Origin: Rummeliibacillus sp. POC4
Lineage (GTDB): Bacteria > Bacillota > Bacilli > Bacillales_A > Planococcaceae
Length of the DNA: 64,000 nucleotides
Assembly (NCBI RefSeq): GCF_003576525.1
Contig: NZ_QWUA01000002.1
Location: forward strand, 29,327 to 93,326
Direction of reading: 5' to 3'
A model generated the notes under the pieces. It saw only the letters and a list, made by a program, of their open reading frames with translations. It made no database searches and was not told the origin of the DNA. Below, one piece after another: positions 51,092 through 61,000 of this stretch (position 1 is the first letter of the stretch; each line of letters starts with the position of its first letter). Position numbers and translations under genes: made by a program.

Positions 51092-52489
51092 ATGAAAAAG
51101 TATTTAATACGATCGGGAATTACCCCGTTACAAACATTTACTCCTGCAGAAATGATTGTAAGAAACTCAATCGGCGGAAACGTAGGAAACCTAGTTTATG
51201 CTTATAGTGTATATAGAACATTGATGACTGATGATGATGTTACATTTGATGCAGACAATTATCATATCAATCCTGATAGAGCTGATTATATCAACGAAAA
51301 CTATGATGCATATATTATCCCATTAGCGGACGCTTTTCGAAGTGACTTTATATCTTCAATGAAAAAATACACCAAGCTGATAAAAAAACTGAAAATCCCT
51401 GTATATATTATTGGGGTTGGATTACGTACAACATTCGAACCAAAACCAGATGATAAATTTGAATTTGACGATGTTGTTCGTGATTTTATCAAAGCAGTAT
51501 TAGAGAAATCTACAATGGTTGGTGTACGTGGACAGATAACTGCAGATTACCTTTCAAGATTAGGATTCCGTGAAGGTAAAGATCATATGGCTATTGGTTG
51601 CCCATCTATGTATTCATTTGGACGGGAACTAACAATCCGAGATACAACGATCACACCAGAATCTATGGTAACTGTCAATTCATCACGTCTATCACCTAAA
51701 AACGTACTAGATTTTATAACGAGAAGTATGGATGAATTTCCTGATCATTACTTCATACCACAATGGTTAAAGGAAATGAGATTGACATACATTGGGTTCC
51801 CTAACATTCCAAAAATCGAACATAACAACTATCCAGGGAAAATTACCGATGATGTATATGTCAATAATCGTGTTCGCTATTTCTTAAATGTTCCAACATG
51901 GTTAGATTTCTTAAAACAAGCGGACTTTTCATTTGGAGCTCGATTACATGGGAATATTGCAGCGACTATTGCAGGAACACCAAGTCTTCTAATACCTAAA
52001 GATGGTCGTATGCGAGAACTAACAGAATACCATCACTTAACACATATATGGGCGAAAGACATTGATGACAATACGAATATATGGGATGTTATTGAAAAGT
52101 TAGATTTCCATGAAGTATCAAAATACCAAGGTGCTAATTTTGATCGCTATATAGATTTCCTAAATACAAATAAGATTGATCATATTTATAAAAACGGTAA
52201 TAATCCAGCACGTGTCCCATTAGACGATGCTATAGCCAAAGTAAATTTACAGCCACCTATCCAATCAATTGCAAGTTGCGATGTCCAAGAAGCTATTAAA
52301 CGTTTTGAAACGCTTACAACCCTTGAGCAGCAAGCAAAAGCTAAAAAAGGGAATAGTAAAGATAAAGAACAATACCACAACATATTAGCTGAAAAAGATA
52401 AGCAAATAAAGTATTTACAAGGTACTTTAAACCGCAAATCAGTTCGTACAGCGCTGAAAGTTGCTAATATGTTTGCATCAAAAAAATAA
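51092..52489 (+). CDS. Polysaccharide pyruvyl transferase family protein
   Basis: 465 residues. CsaB/WcaK-type pyruvyl transferase that would add a ketal pyruvate to sugar residues: N-terminal SIGGNVGNLVYAYSVYRTLM, YIIGVGLRT, GVRGQITADYLSRLG, GARLHGNIAATIAGTPSLLI. ATG 51092 is 11 bp after AAGGAG. A Lys/Glu-rich coiled-coil tail follows residue 415. It lies in the same run as the transferase 15 bp upstream, suggesting pyruvylated wall polymer. Confidence 0.85.
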   Translation: MKKYLIRSGITPLQTFTPAEMIVRNSIGGNVGNLVYAYSVYRTLMTDDDVTFDADNYHINPDRADYINENYDAYIIPLADAFRSDFISSMKKYTKLIKKLKIPVYIIGVGLRTTFEPKPDDKFEFDDVVRDFIKAVLEKSTMVGVRGQITADYLSRLGFREGKDHMAIGCPSMYSFGRELTIRDTTITPESMVTVNSSRLSPKNVLDFITRSMDEFPDHYFIPQWLKEMRLTYIGFPNIPKIEHNNYPGKITDDVYVNNRVRYFLNVPTWLDFLKQADFSFGARLHGNIAATIAGTPSLLIPKDGRMRELTEYHHLTHIWAKDIDDNTNIWDVIEKLDFHEVSKYQGANFDRYIDFLNTNKIDHIYKNGNNPARVPLDDAIAKVNLQPPIQSIASCDVQEAIKRFETLTTLEQQAKAKKGNSKDKEQYHNILAEKDKQIKYLQGTLNRKSVRTALKVANMFASKK

Positions 52490-52492
52490 TTA

Positions 52493-52526
52493 AAAAGGGC
52501 TAACGGAAATTTCCGTTAGCCCTTTT
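52493..52526. terminator. Bidirectional terminator between pyruvyl transferase and tagD
   Basis: A near-perfect palindrome, AAAAGGGCTAACGG with CCGTTAGCCCTTTT (52493-52526). A-run and T-run suit both strands. Confidence 0.92.
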
Positions 52527-52593
52527 ATCATTAATTGGTGGGAAGTAAAATTTTGCATCCCATCACAATTAGCTTCACTGTTATTCAAAGAAT

Positions 52594-52983
52594 TTATTTT
52601 TTCATTAAATCTTTTTTTATTTTTGTAGTTGAAATACCTTCTGTACGTGGAAGATAAATGACTTCACAATAGTCTTTTAGGAAATCGAATTTTCCTTCCC
52701 AATCATGTCCCATTACGAAAGTATCGATGTTATGATCCTTCACATCTTGGATTTTTTGTTCCCATGTATTTTCTGGAATAACTTCATCTACATATTTGAT
52801 GGCTTCTAAAATAGTTTTGCGATCTTCATAGCTGTAATATGCTTTTTTGCCTTTTAATGCATTGAATTCATCAGTTGAAATTGCTACAACTAGGTAGTCG
52901 CCAAGTGCTTTGGCACGTCGTAAAATATTTACATGTCCAACATGTAACAAATCGAACGTACCATACGTAATTACTCTTTTCAT
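52594..52983 (-). CDS. tagD: Glycerol-3-phosphate cytidylyltransferase
   Basis: Makes CDP-glycerol for glycerol-phosphate teichoic acid. 129 residues, standard length; nucleotidyl-transferase motif TYGTFDLLHVGHVNILRRAK, RTEGISTTKIKKDL. ATG 52983 follows GGAGGCACATT. Lies 77 bp after tagB on the same strand. Confidence 0.96.
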   Translation of the reverse strand: MKRVITYGTFDLLHVGHVNILRRAKALGDYLVVAISTDEFNALKGKKAYYSYEDRKTILEAIKYVDEVIPENTWEQKIQDVKDHNIDTFVMGHDWEGKFDFLKDYCEVIYLPRTEGISTTKIKKDLMKK

Positions 52984-53060
52984 AATGTGCCTCCATAGAT
53001 ATACTATTGCGTATTATATTACAATTTATTTAAAAATGAAAGAACTCTTGAGACTCGCTC

Positions 53061-54221
53061 TTATCTTAAATTTTTCAACAAATAATCCACTAATTTACTA
53101 CTTGCATGGCCATCCGAGAACATATTCCATGTATCAGAAAATGTCTTAACTTGCTCCATATCAAACTCATCTTTTTTCAACACGAATACAAGTTCATCAT
53201 CTGTTGATACTACTGGTCCGGGGACTAATTTACTGTAATCTGTCCAAAAGCCACGTTCCATTTCATATTTTTCAATATCATAAGGATAGAAAATTTGTGG
53301 CTTGCCCAACAAAGAAAACTCAAATGGTATAGAAGAATAGTCACTAATAACATAATCCGTTACACATAAAAGTTTATTGATAGGTACATCATTTTCTACT
53401 GAGACGATTAATGGGTGTTTAAAGTTCCCCAAATTATGGGCGACAGCTGGATGTAATTTAATCATCATAATATAGTTTTCGCCAAGTTGTTCTATTATAT
53501 TCTCAAATTTTATAGGAATACTTTGTGCCTCCAGTTGTTGGTCACGAAAAGTCGGAGCATATAAAATAACCTTTTTATCATGTAGCGTAGGATATTTTGC
53601 GAGTAATTCCTGTTTGGCCTTTTCCATAGCTGATTGATCGTAAAAGAAATCTGTACGTGGAATACCTGTTCGCAAAAATTGATGATCTTGCATTTCAAAA
53701 GCCGCTTTGAAAATAGGTACCATCTCATCCGATCCGACGACCACTTTGTCCATCCGACTATAAACATGCTTAAAACGTCGAATAGCCAATGGCGAGCGGA
53801 ATAAAACACTAGGATCTTTCATGCCAAATTTTTTCACCGCACCTGCTGCATGCCATAATTGAATACATTCAACATCCGGACGAAAGCTCATGGCACTTAG
53901 TAGGGCAAAATAGTTATCGATTAAAATAGTCTTAGCAGTTGCCAAATGATAAAGACCACGCAAATAGTCAAGTACACTAGATATCCTAAAGGATAAAACA
54001 GATTCTACATCCGATCTTATGAAACTTTCTTTACATTTACTAGTACGTAAAACCACAATATTTTTAAAATTTCGCTTCACAAGTTCATCAACAACAAAAC
54101 GTGCATTATCACCAAAATCACATAGAAAAACAATTTTCTTCTTCAATGGAAACATATTAAAAATGAAGAAAATACATCTATTTATAAACAAAAACAGTGT
54201 TTTCAACCATTCTTTTCTCAT
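53061..54221 (-). CDS. tagB: Teichoic acid primase TagB-type glycerophosphotransferase
   Basis: 386 residues (B. subtilis TagB 381). N-terminal membrane-binding helix (about 8-26), catalytic His124 in QLWHAAGAVKKFGMKD, LHPAVA and VISDYSSIPFEFS. TagB adds the first glycerol phosphate to the linkage disaccharide. Transcribed with tagD. Two Spo0A-like boxes lie 86-104 bp upstream. Confidence 0.85.
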   Translation of the reverse strand: MRKEWLKTLFLFINRCIFFIFNMFPLKKKIVFLCDFGDNARFVVDELVKRNFKNIVVLRTSKCKESFIRSDVESVLSFRISSVLDYLRGLYHLATAKTILIDNYFALLSAMSFRPDVECIQLWHAAGAVKKFGMKDPSVLFRSPLAIRRFKHVYSRMDKVVVGSDEMVPIFKAAFEMQDHQFLRTGIPRTDFFYDQSAMEKAKQELLAKYPTLHDKKVILYAPTFRDQQLEAQSIPIKFENIIEQLGENYIMMIKLHPAVAHNLGNFKHPLIVSVENDVPINKLLCVTDYVISDYSSIPFEFSLLGKPQIFYPYDIEKYEMERGFWTDYSKLVPGPVVSTDDELVFVLKKDEFDMEQVKTFSDTWNMFSDGHASSKLVDYLLKNLR

Positions 54222-54306
54222 TTATTCACCCAATCTAGAAATTCTTTTCTACAGGTACAAATTATATCATAGTTCATATTTCATTTTCTAAAAAGAAACA
54301 AAACGA

Positions 54307-54324
54307 TTGTCGAATTTTGTCGAA
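54307..54324. promoter_or_regulatory. Tandem Spo0A-box-like sites upstream of tagB
   Basis: TTGTCGAA at 54307-54314 and again at 54317-54324, a 10-bp step. Tandem 0A boxes one helical turn apart are typical of Spo0A-controlled promoters. They lie between divergent tagB (start 54221) and the GT2-TagF gene (start 54600). Confidence 0.6.
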
Positions 54325-54599
54325 TCCCACATTAAAGGGAATTAAAGGAAATGATTCAATCCCTTTTGAATACTACATTTTTATAAATATAATAAGTCTT
54401 CTCAGCAAAATTTAATTTTGGAATGGTATAATGCAAGTGAAGACAGATAAAAGTACAGAAATAAAATATGCGACACCTTTTAAAAGTAATAGTCTTCTCG
54501 ATTTCAGTTATTTTACTTGAATGTAAAATGTGAAGATGATTCATAATAAAACATCTTATGAAATTAGTACAACAAGGTAAAGAGGGGTATCCAATATTT

Positions 54600-56732
54600 A
54601 TGAACAAAAAAGTAAGTGTAATAGTACCCGTATACAACACTGAAGAATTCTTACAAGAATGTTTGCAATCTATAGCAGTTCAATCATATATAGATTTACA
54701 AGTTATTGTTATTAACGATGCATCAACAGACCATTCCGGTAAACTGATAGACCAATTTGTAACTCAAGATCATCGATTTGAATGTATGACAAACAGCAAA
54801 AGAATGGGCGTTGGCTACTGCCGCAACCTAGCCATCCAACAAGCAACAGGAGAATATGTATACTTCGTTGATAGCGATGATATGCTTCACGAAAAAGCAA
54901 TCGAATACCTCTTACAGGGGGATGAACCTGATACCATTTATACAGGTCATGTTGTGAAAATAGATAAAAAAGAAGGCATAGAAGCTTCGATAAAAGAGCA
55001 GGAAGAAGAATTTCTAAGTACAAAACCTCTTCCGGATTTTAGATTTTATAAACGTATGTCAGTATCAAGTGTACTTTTCCCACTCCATGTGATTAAGTCC
55101 TTACATTTAAAATTTGATGAAAAAGTTGATAGCTATTCCGAATTATCTTTTTTAATGCCGATTTATAAGCAGTACAAAATCGTAATGAGCAAGAATTCAT
55201 ACTATTATCGTCGACTTCGTAATGACCCCATTACCAATCCATCATTAGGCCAACGTGATCGCGATGTATTACTTCATGATTTTGCGGATATTTTCAGTCG
55301 ACTAAAAAAGGAATATGAAAATAACGTAGAAGTCAGCAAATATCTAGATATCCAATTAATCAGATTATATCGTTCAAAGTTCATCTTATTGATGAAAGAA
55401 GATGACAAGAAGAAACCTGCATTTGACACGCTTTCAACAATCATGAATTTAGTATCTGAAAACCAAGTAAAAAAACAAAATGTTGTCATTCGTGAGGAAC
55501 TTAGGGCTTTACAAAAAGTACAATATAAGAAATACTTACGCATCCTAGGTATCCATTATTTTGTGAGAGATACGAAGAAATCTTTGACCAGTCTTAACAA
55601 GTTCTATCGTCAAATTTATCGTGACATCTTTATGAAAATGCCATTAGACGACAAGAAAATCGTTTTTGGAAGTTTCCTTGGAAAACAGTATGCAGACAGT
55701 CCAAAAGCCATTTATGAATATATGGTCGAACACTACCCAGAATACAAATTTGTTTGGGTGTTTAATGAAACAGGCAGAAAGCTCCCAGGCGAAGCAAAAC
55801 AAGTGAAACGACTGAGTCTTGCCTACTATTATCACTTAGCAACAGCAAAATATTGGGTAAGCAATATGCGCCAACCACTCCATTTGAAAAAACGAGAAGG
55901 TAACATCTTTCTAGAAACCTGGCATGGAACACCATTAAAACGACTTGTTTTTGATATGGATGAAGTCTATTCAGCGAACCCAAAATACAAAAAGGATTTT
56001 TACCAACAATCGCGCCTATGGGATTATCTGATTGCAGCAAACCCATATTCATCCGAAATTTTCAAATCTGCTTTTAAATTTGATAAGAAAATGCTTGAAT
56101 ACGGCTATCCAAGAAATGATACATTATATCAAAATAACAATGAAGACTATATTACGAAAGTAAAAAAATCACTCAATATGCCACTTGATAAGAAAGTTGT
56201 ATTATATGCACCAACATGGCGAGATGATGAATTTTACGAAGCTGGAAAATACAAGTTTGACTTAAAATTCGATCTTCAGAAGCTACGTGAAAAGCTTGGT
56301 GACGACTATATTATCATCTTACGTATGCATTATTTTATAGCTGATAATTTGAATATCGATGGCTATGAAGGATTCGTCTATAATATGTCAAAACACGATG
56401 ATATCGCAGACCTATATCTAATCTCAGATATTTTGATCACCGATTACTCATCTGTATTCTTCGACTATTCAAATTTACGAAGACCCATCCTTTACTACGC
56501 ATATGATTTGGAAAAATACCGAGATCAGTTGCGTGGTTTCTACCTAGATTATGAAAACCAAATGCCTGGACCTATATTAAAAACAACGGACGAAATCATA
56601 AATGCCATTCAACATATCGACCAAATCGAAGAAGATTACAAAGAAAAATACGATGAATTCTACGAAAAAATATGTTGCTGGGAAACGGGACACGCAACAG
56701 AAAAAATCGTGCAGGAAGTATTTCAGAAATAA
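54600..56732 (+). CDS. Fused family 2 glycosyltransferase / CDP-glycerol glycerophosphotransferase
   Basis: 710 residues. N-terminal GT-A glycosyltransferase (about 3-215; SVIVPVYNTEEF, DSDD at 91-94), a helical linker, then a TagF-type domain (about 345-705) with VFGSFLGKQYADSPKAIYEY, catalytic His442 in ETWHGTPLKRL, APTWRDDEFY, RMHYF and ITDYSSVFFDY. It should add a sugar and glycerol phosphate. ATG 54600 is preceded by AGAGGGG at a longish distance; the 14-codon-longer frame overlaps that site. Confidence 0.88.
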   Translation: MNKKVSVIVPVYNTEEFLQECLQSIAVQSYIDLQVIVINDASTDHSGKLIDQFVTQDHRFECMTNSKRMGVGYCRNLAIQQATGEYVYFVDSDDMLHEKAIEYLLQGDEPDTIYTGHVVKIDKKEGIEASIKEQEEEFLSTKPLPDFRFYKRMSVSSVLFPLHVIKSLHLKFDEKVDSYSELSFLMPIYKQYKIVMSKNSYYYRRLRNDPITNPSLGQRDRDVLLHDFADIFSRLKKEYENNVEVSKYLDIQLIRLYRSKFILLMKEDDKKKPAFDTLSTIMNLVSENQVKKQNVVIREELRALQKVQYKKYLRILGIHYFVRDTKKSLTSLNKFYRQIYRDIFMKMPLDDKKIVFGSFLGKQYADSPKAIYEYMVEHYPEYKFVWVFNETGRKLPGEAKQVKRLSLAYYYHLATAKYWVSNMRQPLHLKKREGNIFLETWHGTPLKRLVFDMDEVYSANPKYKKDFYQQSRLWDYLIAANPYSSEIFKSAFKFDKKMLEYGYPRNDTLYQNNNEDYITKVKKSLNMPLDKKVVLYAPTWRDDEFYEAGKYKFDLKFDLQKLREKLGDDYIIILRMHYFIADNLNIDGYEGFVYNMSKHDDIADLYLISDILITDYSSVFFDYSNLRRPILYYAYDLEKYRDQLRGFYLDYENQMPGPILKTTDEIINAIQHIDQIEEDYKEKYDEFYEKICCWETGHATEKIVQEVFQK

Positions 56733-56838
56733 CCAAATGAGTACGGAAATCATATATAATGTATATTGTTCATGTGTATAAAAAATTAAATAGCTCAATT
56801 GAAGCTAAATGCTCATTAAAGAAACGAGGAAGATTACT

Positions 56839-57858
56839 TTGCATGATAAAAGTATTTTAGTAACTGGAGCAGCTGGCTATATAGGCTCACATACATGTAT
56901 AGAGTTATTAGAATCTGGCTACAACATTATTGCACTTGATAATTTATCTAATAGCAGTGAAGCTTCCCTTAAGAAAGTAAAAGAGATTACAAAAATAGAT
57001 TTTCCTTTTGTCAAAGGAGATATCCGAGATAGAAATTTATTAGATCAGTTATTTATGGATTATTCAATTGATGGCGTTCTCCACTTTGCTGGCTTAAAGG
57101 CAGTAGGAGAATCTGTTGAAAAACCATTAATGTATTATCAAAATAATGTACAGGGGTCTATTGAATTATTATCAGCTATGCAACGTCATCACGTGAAAAA
57201 AATAGTGTTCAGTTCATCCGCTACTGTTTATGGCATTCCAAAAGTGGTTCCTATTAAAGAGACCTTCCCATTGAGTGCTATTAATCCTTACGGTCAAACA
57301 AAGTTGATGATAGAACAAGTGTTACAAGATGTTGGTCATACTGATCCAGAAATACGTGTCGCATTATTACGATATTTTAATCCAATCGGTGCCCATGAAA
57401 GTGGAAGTATTGGGGAAAATCCATCCGGCATTCCCAATAATTTAATGCCATATATTACACAGGTTGCAGTAGGAAAACGTGAGATGCTTTCTGTCTTTGG
57501 CAATGATTATGATACACCGGATGGTACAGGTGTACGAGATTATATTCATGTAGTTGACTTAGCAAAAGGGCATGTAAGAGCATTGGAGTATTTATCACAT
57601 CACAGTGGCGTAGAAACTTTTAATTTGGGAACAGGAAATGGCTATAGTGTTCTTGAAGTAATCGCTGCATTTGAAAAAGTATCAGGTAAGAAAATCCCTT
57701 ATCAAATCGTAAATCGTCGTCCAGGAGATAGTGCCGTTTGCTATGCTGACACAACAAAAGCCGAACAACAGCTAAACTGGAAAGCACAATATGGAATAGA
57801 GCAGATGTGCGAAGACGCATGGCGTTGGCAATCGAATAATCCTAATGGGTTTGAATAA
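56839..57858 (+). CDS. galE: UDP-glucose 4-epimerase
   Basis: SDR enzyme interconverting UDP-glucose and UDP-galactose (or the N-acetyl forms), so it may feed the nearby glycosyltransferases. NAD loop VTGAAGYIGSHT, catalytic Ser and YxxxK in SSSATVYG and NPYGQTKLM. TTG 56839 follows GAGGA and gives 339 residues, the standard GalE length. Confidence 0.95.
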   Translation: MHDKSILVTGAAGYIGSHTCIELLESGYNIIALDNLSNSSEASLKKVKEITKIDFPFVKGDIRDRNLLDQLFMDYSIDGVLHFAGLKAVGESVEKPLMYYQNNVQGSIELLSAMQRHHVKKIVFSSSATVYGIPKVVPIKETFPLSAINPYGQTKLMIEQVLQDVGHTDPEIRVALLRYFNPIGAHESGSIGENPSGIPNNLMPYITQVAVGKREMLSVFGNDYDTPDGTGVRDYIHVVDLAKGHVRALEYLSHHSGVETFNLGTGNGYSVLEVIAAFEKVSGKKIPYQIVNRRPGDSAVCYADTTKAEQQLNWKAQYGIEQMCEDAWRWQSNNPNGFE

Positions 57859-57928
57859 TAGAGAGAACCACGAAAACCACCCAGAATCACCGTCTAAAGA
57901 TCCAATAAAACCAGCAAAAGAACAAATA

Positions 57929-57984
57929 AGAATGCCTGCTCGTAAAATCGGTTTTTGCCGACTTCACGGACAGGCATTCTTCTA
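57929..57984. terminator. Terminator between galE and the converging gene
   Basis: A perfect 10-bp stem AGAATGCCTG / CAGGCATTCT (57929-57938 and 57971-57980), with a 32-base loop. Confidence 0.7.
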
Positions 57985-58024
57985 GCTATAGCCAAATGAA
58001 TAAAAATAACCCTTTCTTCTTCAA

Positions 58025-61000
58025 CTAGTCATTAATTTCACGATAGAAGTTTTCAATTGCATGTTGGTTGTATGAAAGATAATCGAATTCCTTGAAACTT
58101 AAATCAGGCTCTAGATAGATTTTTTTCATAGCGTCATAAATACTTTCTACAGAAGTATCCTCTGTTAGTAAACCATAGTCGCCGTTCGCTAAGGCGGCAC
58201 GATTTGCAACAATATTTGTTGCTACGATTTTCATCTTCAACGTTAATGCTTCAAGAAGTACCATCGGCTGTCCTTCATATATTGAAGACAATACGAATGC
58301 ATCGCATTGCTTCATAAAGGAGAAGGGGTTATCTAATTGACCTGTTAAGAAGACAGAATCCTTTAAATTTAATTTTTTCACTAAAGAATTCAGTGATTTT
58401 CTTAGCTGCCCATCACCCACTAAATACAGCTTTGTATTTGGATATTCCTCATGGATTTGTGCAAATGCTTTGATAAGCTTATCTTGGGCTTTTTCTGGGG
58501 ATAAGCGCCCCATTGTCACAAATTTAAAGGAATCATCATCTAACGTAATGACATTATTGTGAATATCATTCCAACATTTATAAGGTGTTACAACTTTTTT
58601 ATCAACCCAACCAATTTTTTTGTCTCCATCATATAGTAAAAGAGAGCGGCCGTGTCCTGTACGCATTTCTTTTTTAACAAGAAGAGGTTTTAAGTGGAGA
58701 TCATCATGTAATATAAAATCTGCAACTTCCGCTGTTGTTGGAAGCTCTTTATATACCTCAATTGAATCCCCTTCAACAGTGGCGGGATATGAAATCTCTT
58801 TTTCATCGATAAAAACGGAGTAGTCAGGTGGAACCAATCGAATATAGCGACTGTCTATCCATCCTTCAATGTAAGAATTTTTTTTAATATAGTAGTAGAC
58901 ATGATCTTCAATTATTTGCTTTTTATGAACAAAAATTAGCTTACCACGTAAATCTTTTTTATGTTTGACGATTTCACTTTCTGGATTTGTTGGGGGTTTT
59001 GTGAATAGTTTGTAGCCATCAATATCTTCTAAAATATATCCATATTGTTTTACGTTTTCCTCTAAAGTTGCCAGACGATTCACATAACCAATCATGTCTT
59101 TATGATTGAAATAGTGCATTTTCAAATAGGCACTTGCAATTATACGAAATAGAGGATTGCTCTTTTCAATAAATCCAATTTTATCGATTAAAGTAACGGA
59201 ATTGCTATTAATCCAGCCCAGTTCATGACGATTGATAGAAATTAGATAATAAGTGTCTTGTTGTGTTTTGACCACCTTAGAGATATAGACCATCAAATCT
59301 TTGAAAGATGTGACGTCTGATTTTTTGTGAGCGCCTGGTGCACCAAAAGGTAAATTCCATACATAATAATTTGATGAAACATTCGTTAGCTTTCCAAACA
59401 TTTTCAAGTCCTGATACTGAATAGTTTCATCTTCATAGGAATCCACAATTTCTATTTCTAATAAGGATTCTTTACACCATCCAACATAAATATCATTAAT
59501 CGCGATTTTACAATAATTTTCATCTTGCCAATGATACTGAGCGAAAATATGAATTTCATCGTCTGCTTGAACACTATGCTGCATAGTAGGGCTCTCTTCC
59601 TTAATTTCAGCAAGTGTTCGGTAAATTGAAACCGTTTCAGATGAAGTTTGCCATTTATCGATTTCATCCATCAATGTTATATGAGTCTCTTCTTTGTTTT
59701 GTGTCATGCCCGTTTTAGGTGGATTTAAAATGCGGTCTGGGTCAATTGTATTGATACAGTATCCAAATTGTTCATCATTTGTAAATCTCGTCAGCTTCGA
59801 CTGATTCAATTCCATTGTCGCTTCTGATACCGCCAGCAACTTGTCAAATTTATAATAGATCGAGAACATGGTGAGTAAATTTTGATAGTGAGGTTTCTTA
59901 CCATTTACTTTACGATTACGATCAGCTTGCATATCACTGTGTAAGAAACAAATCTTGCGTGTACTATTTGCAGCCAATATCAGTTTTGACCAGTAATAAC
60001 TATAGCCACTAAAGTCAATCGCATAGTCAAAATGTACGCCACCTGTCAATCTACGTATTTCTCGTTCATAAGCCTTTGTTGGATAGTGGGGCTTTAACTT
60101 AGGTGTTAGTCCATGTGAACGTATTAACCGGTCAAGAAAGGCTTCTTTAAACGTATAGACAGGTACGCCGGGCTTAAAAAGAAAGCGCACTTTTTTATGA
60201 ATACGATTTTGGTTATAAAGGACTTCTTCTCTTCTTGAGGCAGCTACAAAAGCAGTGACATCATATTTGTCATAGTCAATATTATTCGTTAAGTTGATAA
60301 AACTATTGGTAATCCCGTTATTGATCAAACCACCAGGATAGATGAAAATCTTTTTCTTCTTATTTTCGTAACGTACAATTTTCACATCATTCAATGTTTC
60401 CTTGCAAAAAACAAGGTGATACAAACGTTCTGTAACCTTGCCATCATCATAATGGACAAAACGTTTTTTGGCAGCTTGATAAACGTCTTTATATTTGCTT
60501 TTCACATCTTCAATATGGAGGATAGCATTTCCTACTTCATCGATATGCTCCAAAATAGGACCGGGTAATTCTTTTTCCTCTAAATACATGCCACGATTTT
60601 GGGCATATAAATCTTTATCCCAAGAATAGAACAAGATCGGTTTGTCTGTAACTAAATAGTCAAAGAATACACTGGAATAATCGGTGATTAAAACATCCAC
60701 AACACTGAGTAATTCATTCATATCCATTAGGTCTGATACGAGTCGACTTTTAGCTTCTGGATAATTTGTTGCTACATGATATAAGAATGGATGAACCTTC
60801 AATAGCACATGATAAGAAGGACCTATTTGTTGGGCTAAATCATCCATCTCTTTAATAATTTGCTTCATATGATCATTCGCATTATTTGTATCTGTTCCTT
60901 TCCAAGTAGGAGAGTACAGTACAATCTTCTGATCAGAAGAAACTGCAAGACCTTGTTGATGTAATTTTTCAATAATATCTTCACGTTTTGAATGGAATGT

